From assembly GCA_000969725.1 (NCBI GenBank), contig JXSR01S007969.1: 21,931 nt of DNA; one strand, written 5' to 3'. Source of the DNA: Ophiothrix spiculata. Lineage: Eukaryota; Echinodermata; Ophiuroidea; Amphilepidida; Ophiotrichidae. A program made the position numbers and the translations under genes. A model generated the notes under the pieces. It did no database searches. It saw only the letters and a program-made list of their open reading frames with translations, and was not told the origin of the DNA. Shown one piece after another: positions 1-9,525 of the stretch (the first letter of the stretch is position 1; every line of letters begins with the position of its first letter).

Positions 1-2100
1 GTGGAGGATGTTAAACTTCGGACAAAAGAAGAATATGGAATAATCAGTAGAAATTTAAGTGCAAAGAGATAAAATAAAATGTACTTCATACAGACCATAA
101 CCATGTCCCTACAGAATAAAGATTATAAATCAGACTTAAAAACATTTTAATAAAGTTTCTTGAATTACTATTATCAACCATTTTTTTTGGTATGATTAAA
201 GGATGGTACCAATGTCTCCATTCACTTACAAAAAAAATCCTCCTTAAAGCTTAACCCATTTTGCTTCACAGAAAAGCAATCTGATCAACAAATATTCATG
301 ATCCAAATGCTTCTACAAACATACGCAAATGGACTCTTGACATACATTCAACAAATAAACCATTCCATTTGAGGACCGTAATGCGTAACCGGACCTTATT
401 GCAAAAATCATATGCATTATCCTTAAAAAGGTTGACTTGTTTAAAGTAAATCATGATTTTCTTTTATTTTGAAATGCACTCAACAAAAAAGTGTGTAAAT
501 GGACCTCAACAGGAATAAAATCATCAGTAACTTATTTCCGAGGACTTTGTGTGGGGAAATCGGAATGGATTGTCACATTTTGGAACTAAATTCATAAACC
601 ATTACGTTTTCAGAACTGTGTTATCTGTCCGATACATTATTAACAAATTCTCAGCATTCAAAAAACTATTATTGCAATACTACCGGTTAATCACAAATCT
701 AGTTTATATTTGGTTTGCATCAAAGTAAACCAAACTAAAACATCTGAAAATATGCTCCCCCCTTAAACAAACAAACCAAACCAAAACAAAACAAAAAATG
801 GGCACTACATTTTAAAATCACTGATGCACTTTTTAAAATGGATAAAAAGTCTAAGTTTTGATTTTGACAATTTATCAAAAGTTCAAAGAATAACACATGA
901 AAATACAATAAGTACCATTATAAATAATAAAATATTTCTACAAAACATATGAAATACCCCCCCAAAAAAGTATTCATTGATACTAACATATTAAAATATA
1001 TGACAGCAATCAATAATTCCTCAAAATATCTGTATTAGTAAAACAACAGTTTTAACCAATATTTCATTAAAAACTAGAGCATACAATATCAAAAAGTACA
1101 CGACCTTGTATGTTTTTAATTAGGAATCAATTGAGACTATCATTTCTGCTCTGAATACATGCATCAATTTTGCTTCATATAACAAACACGTTTTTCCTCT
1201 TTTCATCGCAAAAACTGGGACACTGTTAATTTAGTGCATCTCACCTGAGCCTAATTACGGAGTACAGAGAGAGATAGAGAGCGACATAATTTATTTAGTC
1301 AATTTCTCTTCTTTGCACTATTATTTGTTTATTGTCTCTCGTTTTATTTGTTCGGAGCCTAGTTTTGCTTTTCAAAATGTTAATTGGAGTAGAGTGTTTT
1401 GTTTGTATAATTAACTTAGCAATGGGAAAAACTGCTAAACATTTAAAGGGTACTTTTTGGTCTAATTTAAAACCTATTTTGATATCTAGAACGGGTGTTT
1501 ATATATTTAAAAAGCCTGATTTTCCTAAAAAAACCCTTTTTTTAAAAGTGTAATATCCTAATCAAGTGAATAGACTCTTGAATACTTGTTTTGTTAAGTA
1601 TACTTATATGTTGATTGTTTTGTCATGCATTTTTAGTTTCTTACTTTTGTAACTCTAGTATTTTTGTTGTTTTTTCCTGCCGTGGTGTCAAAAAATGTAA
1701 TATCATCCAATATTGGGTTTTGGCTTTCCGTATTTATCTTATTCCAACACCATTAAAAAAAAAATAAATAAATATCTAATTAAAACAAAAGCTAGATATT
1801 TGAAACCAGTGACAAATGAAATATTATCTTTACCACATAAATAATCCTTCCACTAGGCCGTTGTATATAACCTCTGCTTGGAATTATTTCAACTTCATGA
1901 TTATCTGAACATTACAGGCAAAAGCACCAGTACCGTCTTTCTTTAAATTAGACTTAATACGATTTGTCGTCTACACAAACATGTAAGAGAAATCCTTCAA
2001 CTCATAATCTGATAATCTCATTGACCAAATCATGCCCTCCAATAACAATCTCCATTTTTAGCATTCCATATATGGACGGTACAAATCCCTCATAGATGCC
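1..2100. other. AT-rich non-coding stretch, no gene seen
   Basis: I see no exon-like open frame, RNA gene or strong repeat here. There is a low-complexity AAAC-rich run at about 763-797, short C runs near 756 and 956, and a short GA-rich run at 1264-1281. The plus-strand open frame at 1332-1553 (73 codons) is AT-rich, has no recognisable domain and is compatible with chance. The stretch is best read as intergenic or intronic DNA. Confidence 0.6.
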
Positions 2101-2162
2101 AGACAAAAAACGCCAAGGTATCCTTACAACTTAGACTCTCATAGATGTGGGTCATTCAACGA

Positions 2163-2249
2163 GACGCTTTCTCCCGAGGATACAACCAACACGACAATCG
2201 TTCGGACAAGAGGAAGAAGCACTGATGAGTCTGTTGTGAGGATGTAAAG
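2163..2249 (+). ncRNA. Degenerate hammerhead-ribozyme-like core (candidate)
   Basis: Seen: CTGATGA at 2222-2228 is followed by GTCT, a 7-nt loop and GGAT, which can form a 4-bp stem II with two wobble pairs. GTAAAG then stands where GAAAC would be expected. Upstream, GCTT near 2166 can pair with AAGC at 2217-2220, and CCGA near 2174 can pair with TCGG near 2202, giving a possible stem I. Known: type I hammerheads with short stem III occur in Penelope-like retroelements and retrozymes of invertebrates. Odd: the conserved GAAA carries an extra base, there is no clean NUH cleavage site, and stem I would be unusually long. If real it is a decayed, probably inactive copy. CTGATGA alone is expected a few times by chance in 22 kb. 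Confidence 0.2.
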
Positions 2250-2339
2250 TGAATTAATTTACTCTCTTTAAACGGAACAGCTTCATCGGCATTATTTGAC
2301 TCAATAAAAAGACAAGTCGATCCTCATAACGTTTTGTGT

Positions 2340-2460
2340 ACAACGATTTAAAAGAGGACATGGCAAAGTTGTGACCAGTCTAAACCATCATGGCCCTGGA
2401 GGCATTTGCCGTTTCCGATTTCCATCTTGTCCTGACCTGGGGGTGCCTTTAACATTGTGG
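2340..2460 (-). other. GC-elevated patch with a 35-codon open frame, possible transposon remnant
   Basis: This patch is clearly less AT-rich than its surroundings. On the minus strand it holds an open frame from ATG at 2455-2453 to TAA at 2350-2348, including the stretch GNGKCLQGHDGLDWSQLCH. A CCCCCAG that could serve as an acceptor lies just upstream of codon 7. I do not recognise a family. It lies about 100 bp from the hammerhead-like core, so both may be pieces of one decayed retroelement, but it could also be an isolated exon or chance. Confidence 0.2.
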
Positions 2461-2657
2461 TATGTACAATGATCTGTGATTTAACAATACTAAAGAAGGG
2501 TGTTTATTTTGTGACAGACTTAGTATTGTATACGGGAAGTGTGGCTTTATCCCATGTTATGATATTGCAAAATGGGTGGTTGCAGTACTGGGTGGTTGCT
2601 ACCTGATTTCTATGTATATTTGTTGTTATAGGCAAAAATCTTTCACGTTTTGTGTAC

Positions 2658-2906
2658 GAAAACCAAAAAAAAAAGAAGATATCGGGACCTTCCCATCATA
2701 CCTTGCTTCCAATGGGATTTTTGTGTGTACAGGTTGACATGAAATGCATTAGTGATAAAACATATCTGAAATGCAAAATTGGAATGGGGTCTGTTTAATG
2801 TTCTATGTTTCATCACTGATACCTTTCATGGCAATCTGTACAAAAAATCCAATTGCAAGTAAGGTATGATGGGAAGGTCCCAATATCTTCTCTTTGAAAA
2901 CCAAAA
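2658..2906. mobile_element. Mutator-like MITE with long TIRs and 11-bp target duplications
   Basis: Arms of about 90 bp at 2669-2763 and 2805-2895 are inverted copies of each other at roughly 80-85% identity, each carrying GGGACCTTCCCATCATACCTT or its complement, with a short unique centre. The element is flanked by an exact 11-bp direct repeat, GAAAACCAAAA, at 2658-2668 and 2896-2906. Long terminal inverted repeats with 9-11 bp target duplications are typical of Mutator/MULE elements. No transposase is present, so it is non-autonomous. The A-rich flank makes the exact left end uncertain by a few bases. Confidence 0.75.
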
Positions 2907-3170
2907 TCGGGCATCCATTTAGGGCAAAGTAAAGATGTTATCATGACAAAGATCCCATTAAATGACTCGCACTCCCTGCCATATGCATGAGGCTTAAAAA
3001 AAAGAAAAAAGAAACAGACACTTTTTGCAAAGGTTAAAATCTGGATGCACTTTTTGATCAAAGAATAATGTCATGACAAAATTAAATATCCTCTAAAAGA
3101 AATACAATATGATCTGGGAAAGCTCATCATGTATTCTGATGCATCTCCTCAGAGTGAGGTGAGGGCAACC

Positions 3171-3596
3171 TGTGTTTGAACCAAGGAATTTTTTTAGGGG
3201 AATCGGGATACGCCGCCATCTTGTGTCGCTCATGGAGCAGAGATATTGTACCTCTGGATATATTCGGAGTTTGGCCCGATATCCAGGCAGATCCCGTAAA
3301 TCTCCACTTGACGCATATACAGCGTGTGCATTTTGTTTCACGCGCAAACAGTGTCTGCGTTTCAAGTAGCGTGTATTGCGACTTGCTCTTATCAAAGTAC
3401 GCAAATTTTCCCGCTAATTCGTTGAGAAGACTCTCGAAGTGAGGCACGCGGAAACGTAAAATGCCGGAGGTACAATACCTCACCCTCCATGAGCGACAAT
3501 CCAAGATGGCCGCCTTCCCATAAGATTCACACAGCAGTCAAATCAAGATGGCGGTGAATCCCGATCCCCCTATAAAAATTCCTTGGTTCAAACACA
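3171..3596. mobile_element. 426-bp foldback/MITE element with AAGATGGC motifs in its arms
   Basis: The ends TGTGTTTGAACCAAGG (3171-3186) and its exact complement (3581-3596) begin inverted arms that continue through the AATCGGGAT and GCCGCCATCTT segments and on to GAGGTACAAT. The right arm contains the AAGATGGC segment twice (3503 and 3544), so it has an internal duplication of about 40 bp. The centre (about 3265-3465) is unique, fairly GC-rich and CpG-rich. Several short open frames of 65-125 codons cross it on both strands, but they simply follow the inverted arms and match no protein I know. I see no clear target duplication. The superfamily is unassigned. Confidence 0.75.
3212..3222 (-). 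promoter_or_regulatory. YY1-like motif in left arm of the 3171 element
   Basis: Minus-strand AAGATGGCGGC matches the YY1-type core-promoter element. Related copies lie in the right arm at 3503-3513 and 3544-3554 on the plus strand. Binding is not shown, and the motif here belongs to a repeat. Confidence 0.35.
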
Positions 3597-3618
3597 CACA
3601 TGTCATAACCTATAGGCT

Positions 3619-3732
3619 AAACAATAATTTATTGGACAGTTTAAACAGAAATGTAGAGTGCAGGGCCCAATTATTTGTTAATGCAAGCCCTGCCATGGAT
3701 TTTTGTTTATATTGTCCAATAAATTATAATTT
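3619..3732. mobile_element. 114-bp imperfect foldback element
   Basis: Arms at about 3619-3671 and 3680-3732 are inverted copies at roughly 75% identity, with the core AATTTATTGGACA in the left arm and TGTCCAATAAATT in the right, and a GCAGGGC/GCCCTGC pair near the centre. A third copy of the core, TTGTCCAATAAAG, lies at 3992-4004. It begins about 20 bp after the end of the 3171 element, so it could be a separate MITE or an old hairpin. No target duplication was identified. Confidence 0.55.
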
Positions 3733-3791
3733 GGCATATACATGTTACTCATTTTGATTCGTCTGTACAATGTTATGTGACCTGGTAGAGA

Positions 3792-3906
3792 TACACTCCC
3801 GGTCAAAAGTGTTTGCGCACAAAACCTTTAACCTGCCATATCTTGAGAACCGTTCATCATTTGCATCATATTTAAGCGTGCGCAAACACTTTTGACCGGG
3901 GGTGTA
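3792..3906. mobile_element. Tc1/mariner-type mini-MITE (111 bp) with TA target sites
   Basis: The left terminus at 3794-3820 (core GGTCAAAAGTGTTTGCGCAC) and its inverted copy at 3878-3904 agree at 26 of 27 positions. The element is bounded by TA at 3792-3793 and 3905-3906, the target duplication of Tc1/mariner transposons, and the GGTCAAAAG type of terminus also fits that superfamily. The 57-bp interior has no coding capacity, so movement would have depended on a transposase made elsewhere. The near-identical arms suggest a fairly recent insertion or a strongly maintained hairpin. Confidence 0.85.
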
Positions 3907-5040
3907 TGTGAAATAAGTAAGATGTAGGTTCTAACATGTCACACGTTCTCCAATCTCAAATCCTATTTGTCCTTACAACAGTAAAAGTAAATTGTCCAAT
4001 AAAGATTATAATACAACACATTGAAATGTGAGGACGCAATGCTAGTGATGCCTCGATGGCCGGACCAACAAAATCAATATTTTGAGTGACAAAAATCATG
4101 CTTGAGTTATCCGTTGGACGATGACCTCGCCGATGGTCATCGGATGACTTGGCCAGTGATTATTTGTACATCGATATCTTACAAGGGCCATTAGCGTTTT
4201 AAATACGTCATATGTCAACAAATAGAATCTCTAGCTGGCCACTGATATATTTACTAATTGGGGGTAAAAGCTGATTGGAAAATTTTACTAAAAGGTCAGA
4301 TCATGAGAAAACACTTTGCTTTTTAAATCTCTTGGCAATTATACAAAATAGAATTTTGTTGCTAAATTGTGATTGGAAAATAGAGATACTCACTTTCATT
4401 GATGTTTAATTTAACTAACAACATCTGTAATTGGTCGACAAGATATTTCAGTTGTGTCAGTACCCAATCGAAGCACTTGTTTCAAATGTCAGTTCTACTA
4501 AAATGTAAATGTAGTATTTCAATTGAAATTCATACGCTATGCTTTTGATGTATTTGATTGGTAAAATCAATGAAATACAAACTTGCAATTTTCTATCAAA
4601 TTTAAAATCCAATTTTAAGCAGCAACTGCGGTTAAAATAATTCTTGGAAAAAACGGACAACAAATATTGATTAAGAGGAATTTTATGTTCAATAAACTAT
4701 CTAGGCTGCTTTAACCTGTGGCTTGATTTAGGAAAATTAATAACATGTCTCATAAGGAAAAGACAAAAACTCACAAGAGTTTACTAATAAACACAAATTT
4801 ACTTCGAATCAGGGCAATATTTTCCGATAATGGGATGAAAAAAAGTTGCAAAGTAAAAAGGATGATGGATCTTTGAGTGGCTTAAAAGAAAACCCATTTA
4901 CAACACAAGGACTAAGTAAAGGGTGATGAAAGCTTTCCATGTCCATAATGAGTCAGTTAGCTGATAAAACGAAACAGGATACCGAAATTTTCTCTATCAT
5001 CTGTTATATGCACAGTATCTGATTACTCTCCAAACTCACT
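3907..5040. other. AT-rich non-coding stretch
   Basis: Apart from the short hairpin at 4120-4141 and the extra TGTCCAATAAA copy near 3994, I see nothing. The minus-strand open frame at 4457-4663 (68 codons) is AT-rich, has no domain and looks like chance. Confidence 0.5.
4120..4141. repeat. Short hairpin, 7-bp arms
   Basis: GATGACC and GGTCATC are separated by 8 nt. The role is unknown and a chance origin is possible. Confidence 0.3.
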
Positions 5041-5070
5041 TTTCCCTCTCCGCACACGATAATATTTGGG

Positions 5071-5280
5071 ATGAAAATAGAATTAATGATGATTCTGTCA
5101 AAACAGCAGCAAACCACTCGAGAGCCACTCAGGGTCACCGGACGAGTAAATGGCACTCTCGTTTGGCTGGAATCCGTTTTGCGTCGACTTCTACGGAGGA
5201 AAAATGGTATCAGACAAAAGAGCTTTGGACCCCGCGAAGATCAAGTGATAGCACCACCACTCCTTGTCAAAAAGGCATAA
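5071..5280 (+). other. GC-elevated segment with a 69-codon open frame, unrecognised
   Basis: This segment is less AT-rich than its flanks and contains several CpGs. It is open for 69 codons from ATG at 5071, and the product is basic (it includes LRRLLRRKNG) with no domain I recognise. Neither a convincing acceptor and donor pair nor a promoter was found. It could be a small exon, a remnant of a mobile element, or conserved non-coding DNA. I would not call it a gene on this evidence. Confidence 0.15.
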
Positions 5281-6080
5281 GGTAGAGAGCTTTCAGTTAT
5301 CAAAACAGCCCAATACTGACTGTAGACAAATGCCATTAAGGCTCTTGGCTCAAACTTTAAGTGCAATATTTATTCACGAGGCAATTATGCACTCTTTTAC
5401 CTAGTATTTTTAACCGTAAGAGATCCCATCTCCCTCGAGTTCATGTTTTATTCAAACGCTTTTTTCCTGTCCTATGTACAAGAATGACAGCACTTTTTTT
5501 GTTGCCTTCCTTTAGTATGACATCTAAATGTCTTTAAAGTAGTGGTATGTTACAACTTCTTTTTATCCATTTATTTATCTATTTACTCTGGTTTTCTTTT
5601 TAATGGCAGCTTTCCGTTACAACTGACGGGTAACTGAAAATCTAAAATGGTGACAGTGCCCTCTTTAGATCAATAAATAAATATTAATTGCAATTAACGT
5701 ATTGATAAATAAATGGCGGAGAGGAAGGAGTTTCAGGCCGACCTGAGATGTCAATCACTGCTCTATCTAGGTTAACGCACAATCAATTTTCATGACGATG
5801 TCATCATTCCAACGTCGCATGTTTACATAGTATCTTCTTTGAACCAGTTAACTTGTTTTGACTATCTATCTTAACTCAATAGTTTTACTATCTTTCTTCT
5901 TACATCTATTAAAGTCTCACAAACAAAGTACATTTCTTGGAGCAATCATTTCTTTGAATTTGATGCTTTACCCTTAAGGACTCCCAAAAGCTATGAACGA
6001 ATAATGTCACTTTTTTGCACAGATATAGCCTAATTTTAATTGGTTAAATGGGAAAAGTTTGAATCTGAAATACAGGCTCT
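5281..6080. other. AT-rich non-coding stretch
   Basis: No gene or strong repeat was seen. There are a TTTATC/TTTATT-rich patch at 5560-5580 and a local near-palindromic AATAAATAAATATTAATTGC run near 5671-5690. Confidence 0.5.
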
Positions 6081-6082
6081 CT

Positions 6083-6364
6083 ATATCTATGTGGGAGTGG
6101 AACAGTGCAGGAATCCGAATTGTGAGGTTGTGAGTTTGAGCCCCGCTACGGCCAAGACATTAGCGCATTGGAGAGCTGTTGGGGGAATATTACAATCTAA
6201 GTTCAGATAGGTCGGCATTTTTAAGTCTTAAAAGACTGCGATCTAGTAGAGGTAAAATAATTTTGATGATTTCCTAATTACAGCGTAATAATAATGTAAA
6301 GCACGCCAAGATGTCGTCTAATGTGTTTGTGCTTATAAGAATTGTGTTATTATTATCATTATTG
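6083..6364 (+). mobile_element. tRNA-derived SINE (degenerate)
   Basis: A tRNA-like head is followed by an unrelated body and a TTATTATTATCATTATT tail. The A-box-like TGTGGGAGTGG starts at 6090 and the B-box-like GTTTGAGCC at 6134, 44 nt apart as in tRNAs. The T-arm at 6130-6146 can form 4 of 5 stem pairs around a TTTGAGC loop. Near the 3' end, GTAAAGCAC (6297-6305) and GTGCTTATA (6329-6337) precede the TTA-rich tail, an arrangement common in marine invertebrate SINEs. The acceptor stem is lost and the promoter boxes carry substitutions, so this is an old copy. The exact ends and target duplication are not resolved. Confidence 0.6.
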
Positions 6365-6769
6365 TATTTTGTCCTACCCTTTTTTAGTTTAATATACATG
6401 AGGTTTAGATTAGAAACAGGCAGTATATAAATTCCATCTATGCATTCCAAAATTAGATCTCAGATCAAAATTAATACATTTGAAAATCCTATAAATTTGA
6501 ATAAAACCATCATAACACACATCAAATAATTAAGAAATTGAAAATCTTCTAGTTTTCTTAACCCAAATCATATCATAAATCTAATCAATTTTGTAATAAA
6601 TATCTTCAAACAAATCAGACAGAAATCTAATTGATTTTGATGGCTATCATTAAAATTCAATTTCAATTTCTAGATTTGATCAAAATAGGACACCTGTTTT
6701 GTTGTTAGTGAGCAGCGTTATTTTAATTTATTTTTTTCTTTTTGCACAAACACAAAACCCATTTCCCGT
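6365..6769. other. Very AT-rich non-coding stretch
   Basis: No gene was seen. Two near-copies of AAATCTAATCAATTTTG occur at about 6577 and 6625, suggesting minor local duplication. Confidence 0.45.
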
Positions 6770-6925
6770 AGCTTTAGGGTGCGCTGCCGACTGGTGTTAT
6801 TCCAATCTATTTTCTATTCCATAAATGTCACTTGCCCTGCTAATAGAAATTGAGCTGCATGCGCATTTTTCTGTGTATCGTATCCACAGAAATTCTTATG
6901 CAGAATCGAGGGGCGGCCATCTTAC
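6770..6925. promoter_or_regulatory. CpG-containing promoter-like patch, NRF1-, SP1- and YY1-like motifs
   Basis: GC rises locally. GCATGCGCA (6858-6866) resembles an NRF1 site, GGGGCGG (6910-6916) an SP1-type GC box, and minus-strand AAGATGGCCGC (6923-6913) the YY1-type element. A hairpin, TTTCTGTG/CACAGAAA, lies at 6868-6892. On the minus strand the ATG inside the YY1-like motif opens a 26-codon frame beginning MAAPRF, with A at -3 and G at +4. This could be the promoter and first codons of a minus-strand gene, but no donor is evident, so the call is tentative. Confidence 0.3.
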
Positions 6926-7541
6926 CTACTATGCTATCTAGTATAAATTTAACTCCAGTTTGTTTGTCCATTTTAGATGACTTGTCATTGGCAAAACAAA
7001 ACATTATGGCATCAAAGCATATATGTTAATCGCCAAGTCCTTAAAAATTATTGTCTTACTATTTTGAAAATGGTTAGCTAATCTTAACAATTTCATCTGA
7101 GTTCTTAATGCTTTTATTGTTGCAGACCAAGTTACAATTAGGTACTACTTTAAAGTAACATTTGCAAGTTAATTCTGCTAAAATTCACTGGCATAAAAAT
7201 TTGAAATATGAAAATAAATTGTAATGTTGCTTGGAATAGCAAGATGATGTAAATCGGTGAAATTAAGAAATGGACGAAAATTAAGATTAAATTGTCATGC
7301 TGAAGTGCTTTATAGTGAAAACAACAATCACACACAATTACAATTTTTGAAAATTCACTAAATTTTCATGGTATAAAATGAAAGTGCTTTACAATATATT
7401 GTAAACTTATTCCATTATCTCTTACAGTATATTGAAAAGAAATGCAATAATAAAATATGTTTCCTATTTTTGCAATCTAAAACTCATAACCGCATTTGGC
7501 CTCCAGGGAGTCAGAGCACAACAAACAATCTCCTCTCTGTA
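6926..7541. other. AT-rich non-coding stretch
   Basis: No gene was seen. The minus-strand open frame at 7150-7335 (61 codons) is AT-rich and hydrophobic, without homology I can name. Confidence 0.45.
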
Positions 7542-7638
7542 ATTACATATCGCTGGTAGTTTATCTTTATTCTGATACCAATTTATAAGGGAAAATTGAA
7601 AGATAACATCACCTAAATTTTACTAGGACTGGTTATGA
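7542..7638 (+). repeat. 97-bp repeat, copy 1 (identical to 9526-9622)
   Basis: All 97 bases, from ATTACATATCGCTGG to ACTGGTTATGA, match the copy at 9526-9622, and the flanks differ immediately on both sides. It is non-coding. Perfect identity in an otherwise diverged region implies a recent duplication, insertion or gene conversion. No clear terminal inverted repeat was found. Confidence 0.9.
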
Positions 7639-7996
7639 AACCCAGGGGGGTCACTCACATTTAAGGGAAAAGTATGGGTATGTGCCACCTCCAAGACCCC
7701 CTTTTAAAGTTTCCTCTTCCACTCCCCAAGTCCCCTGTTTTCGAGTCTCCACTTCCAATCCCCAAGATGCCCACTTCAAGATTACTTCAGTTCTAAAGAC
7801 CCCATTGTCAAAGAGAGTGGCTAATTTTTATAGCCATGTTTTTTGGGAAAATTAATTAATTAGACCTTAATTTAGAAAAAATGGTTCCCTTGATCATTTT
7901 GGACCAAAAGTTAGTTCTGTAAGACCCTATGTTAGAAACCCTGTGCAACACATACATATCAAAACCTTTTTGAGTATCCCCACCCCTGGTTATGAA
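7629..7996. mobile_element. 346-bp insert flanked by 11-bp direct repeats
   Basis: CTGGTTATGAA occurs at 7629-7639 and again at 7986-7996, bracketing an insert at 7640-7985 that begins ACCCAGGGGGGTCACTCAC and is rich in short CCCC runs and GACCCC-type segments. Such an exact 11-bp flank is best explained as a target-site duplication. The insert has no open frame of note. Its left edge falls exactly at the end of the 97-bp repeat. Dispersed repeats with similar GGGGGGTCAC ends are, as far as I recall, common in marine invertebrates, but I cannot assign a superfamily. Confidence 0.6.
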
Positions 7997-8765
7997 GGAA
8001 GCTAAATCTCACTGAAACATGTTAGGGTTTTATATTTTTCAATTTGAAAATGTTTGTGATCATAGCAGAGCATATAATATTAATTTCAAATATGTTTTAT
8101 TTTTCTTTCAGACACTTTATATTAAATGAGTAAGATGTTTTCTGTTAGTAGGAACTCTTATGTATGGGGCATACAAGGATACACGGCTTCAATGAACCAT
8201 TTTTCACAAGAAAAAGCTTTCAACAAGCTAGATATAGGTCGTAATTTATAGAATTCAAGTTGTTACAAATTGCTCTCTGTTCCAGTTGAAATTTTTGCAT
8301 CTTAAAAGGACATTTTGAACCTTGATTTGACAAGAATTATGTTTGGTCAGAAATTTATCATATTTTCAAAAAACATATTGAGTTTAGTTCCAAGTGAAAT
8401 GTGTTAACCTTGGTTCACACTCCCAGAGATAGGAATGTATTTACAGATTTACCTTCATAGAAATGGGTATGGTTTTCACCTACCCTATACAACCATTTCA
8501 ACGCTAAGAAACCCCCCTCCTTTGAACAGAGTTCAATAACCCAAGATAAAATCTTGGTGATTTCATTAAACAAATCAATTCACATTTTTCATCAGAAACA
8601 TAATGGGGAGGGTAAATGCAATTTATTTTTGTTTTATATGAGGGATATAATTTAAATAGACTTGCATGTTAAACCCAATCAATGTTTATTGTGAACATTT
8701 TCTTATTATAAGAAAAATATTTTAACACTTAATTCTCTAGAAATGAAACTTGTGAGAAAGAATTC
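7997..8765. other. AT-rich non-coding stretch
   Basis: No gene was seen. A weak inverted pair GAAATGG/CCATTTC lies near 8460-8500. Confidence 0.45.
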
Positions 8766-8885
8766 AGTTTCATACATCATGTTGTCTATTTTTTATGATC
8801 ATAAGAAGTTTCATAGATCATGTTGTCTATTTTTTATGATCATAAGTTTCATACATCTTGTTCATTATATTTTGTGATAATACAA
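8766..8885 (+). repeat. Tandem repeat, about 40-bp unit, three copies
   Basis: Units begin AGTTTCATA at 8766, 8807 and 8845. The first two (41 and 38 bp) are nearly identical, with CATGTTGTCTATTTTTTATG in each, and differ mainly by one substitution and a 3-bp indel. The third is clearly diverged. It is a minisatellite-like local duplication. Confidence 0.85.
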
Positions 8886-9330
8886 AGTTCTATTTACTAA
8901 TATAATACATTTATACCATAATTAAATTAAACTGTCAAATATATTTTAGGCCTAACAAAAAACGAAAGAACCATTTACTTCACTTATTTTTCTAAAGATG
9001 AAATTCAGACTTTGAGGGAAGAATACAACCAAAAAGGTTTCTTTTATTATTTTGTCAACCAACTGTCTAATAATTGAGAACAGTTTACTAATATTATCAA
9101 TACATTTTTCGGACAAAACAAGAAAATCTGTGTGCACAAAATCAGCTTCTAATTTTCAGTGTAGCTGATCGCACTATTTCAGAGCCACACATGCTGCCCA
9201 GTTTGCTTTGGTCCAAAGAAAATATTTGTCCACTAAAAATAGTTACTTAAGAATATGCAAAGACTTAATATTTATCACAATCTTTGCATTGAATAGAGTT
9301 TGTAATTATCATAATGCACCCATCATTTGC
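8886..9330. other. AT-rich non-coding stretch
   Basis: No gene was seen. The minus-strand open frame at 8952-9137 (61 codons) has no recognisable features. Confidence 0.45.
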
Positions 9331-9333
9331 CGG

Positions 9334-9371
9334 TGACTCAGCGGCTCCCCCAGATGACCTTAACTTGAACT
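9334..9371 (-). promoter_or_regulatory. Candidate DR5 nuclear-receptor element next to an AP-1-like site
   Basis: On the minus strand, AGTTCA (9371-9366) and AGGTCA (9360-9355) are direct half-sites separated by exactly 5 bp, the DR5 layout bound by RAR/RXR heterodimers. TGACTCAGC (9334-9342), an AP-1/Maf-type site, lies 12 bp away. The surrounding 60 bp are less AT-rich than the region. No gene is visible nearby, so a distal enhancer or chance are the alternatives. Confidence 0.3.
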
Positions 9372-9525
9372 CGTCCATCAAATCTCGGTGGATTCAAAAT
9401 GCAAATCTCGTCTGATGAAAAATCCCTTGAAAATACTACTCAAGTTGACAATTTGTTTTACAAATGCCACAATATATTTCATTTAAGTTACACAGAGATG
9501 ATTAATAAATTGTATAATTTCATTT

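Noticed and set aside
1236-1300. Minus-strand CTCAG|GTGAGA donor-like site near 1246
   Set aside because: No open frame or acceptor pairs with it to make an exon.
3093-3504. Open frames of up to 125 codons on both strands around 3100-3500
   Set aside because: They cross the inverted-repeat element in several frames on both strands and match no protein I know.
9411-9420. Other CTGATGA matches (e.g. 9413, 13040)
   Set aside because: No adjoining stem II or GAAA-like box. The 7-mer is expected by chance.
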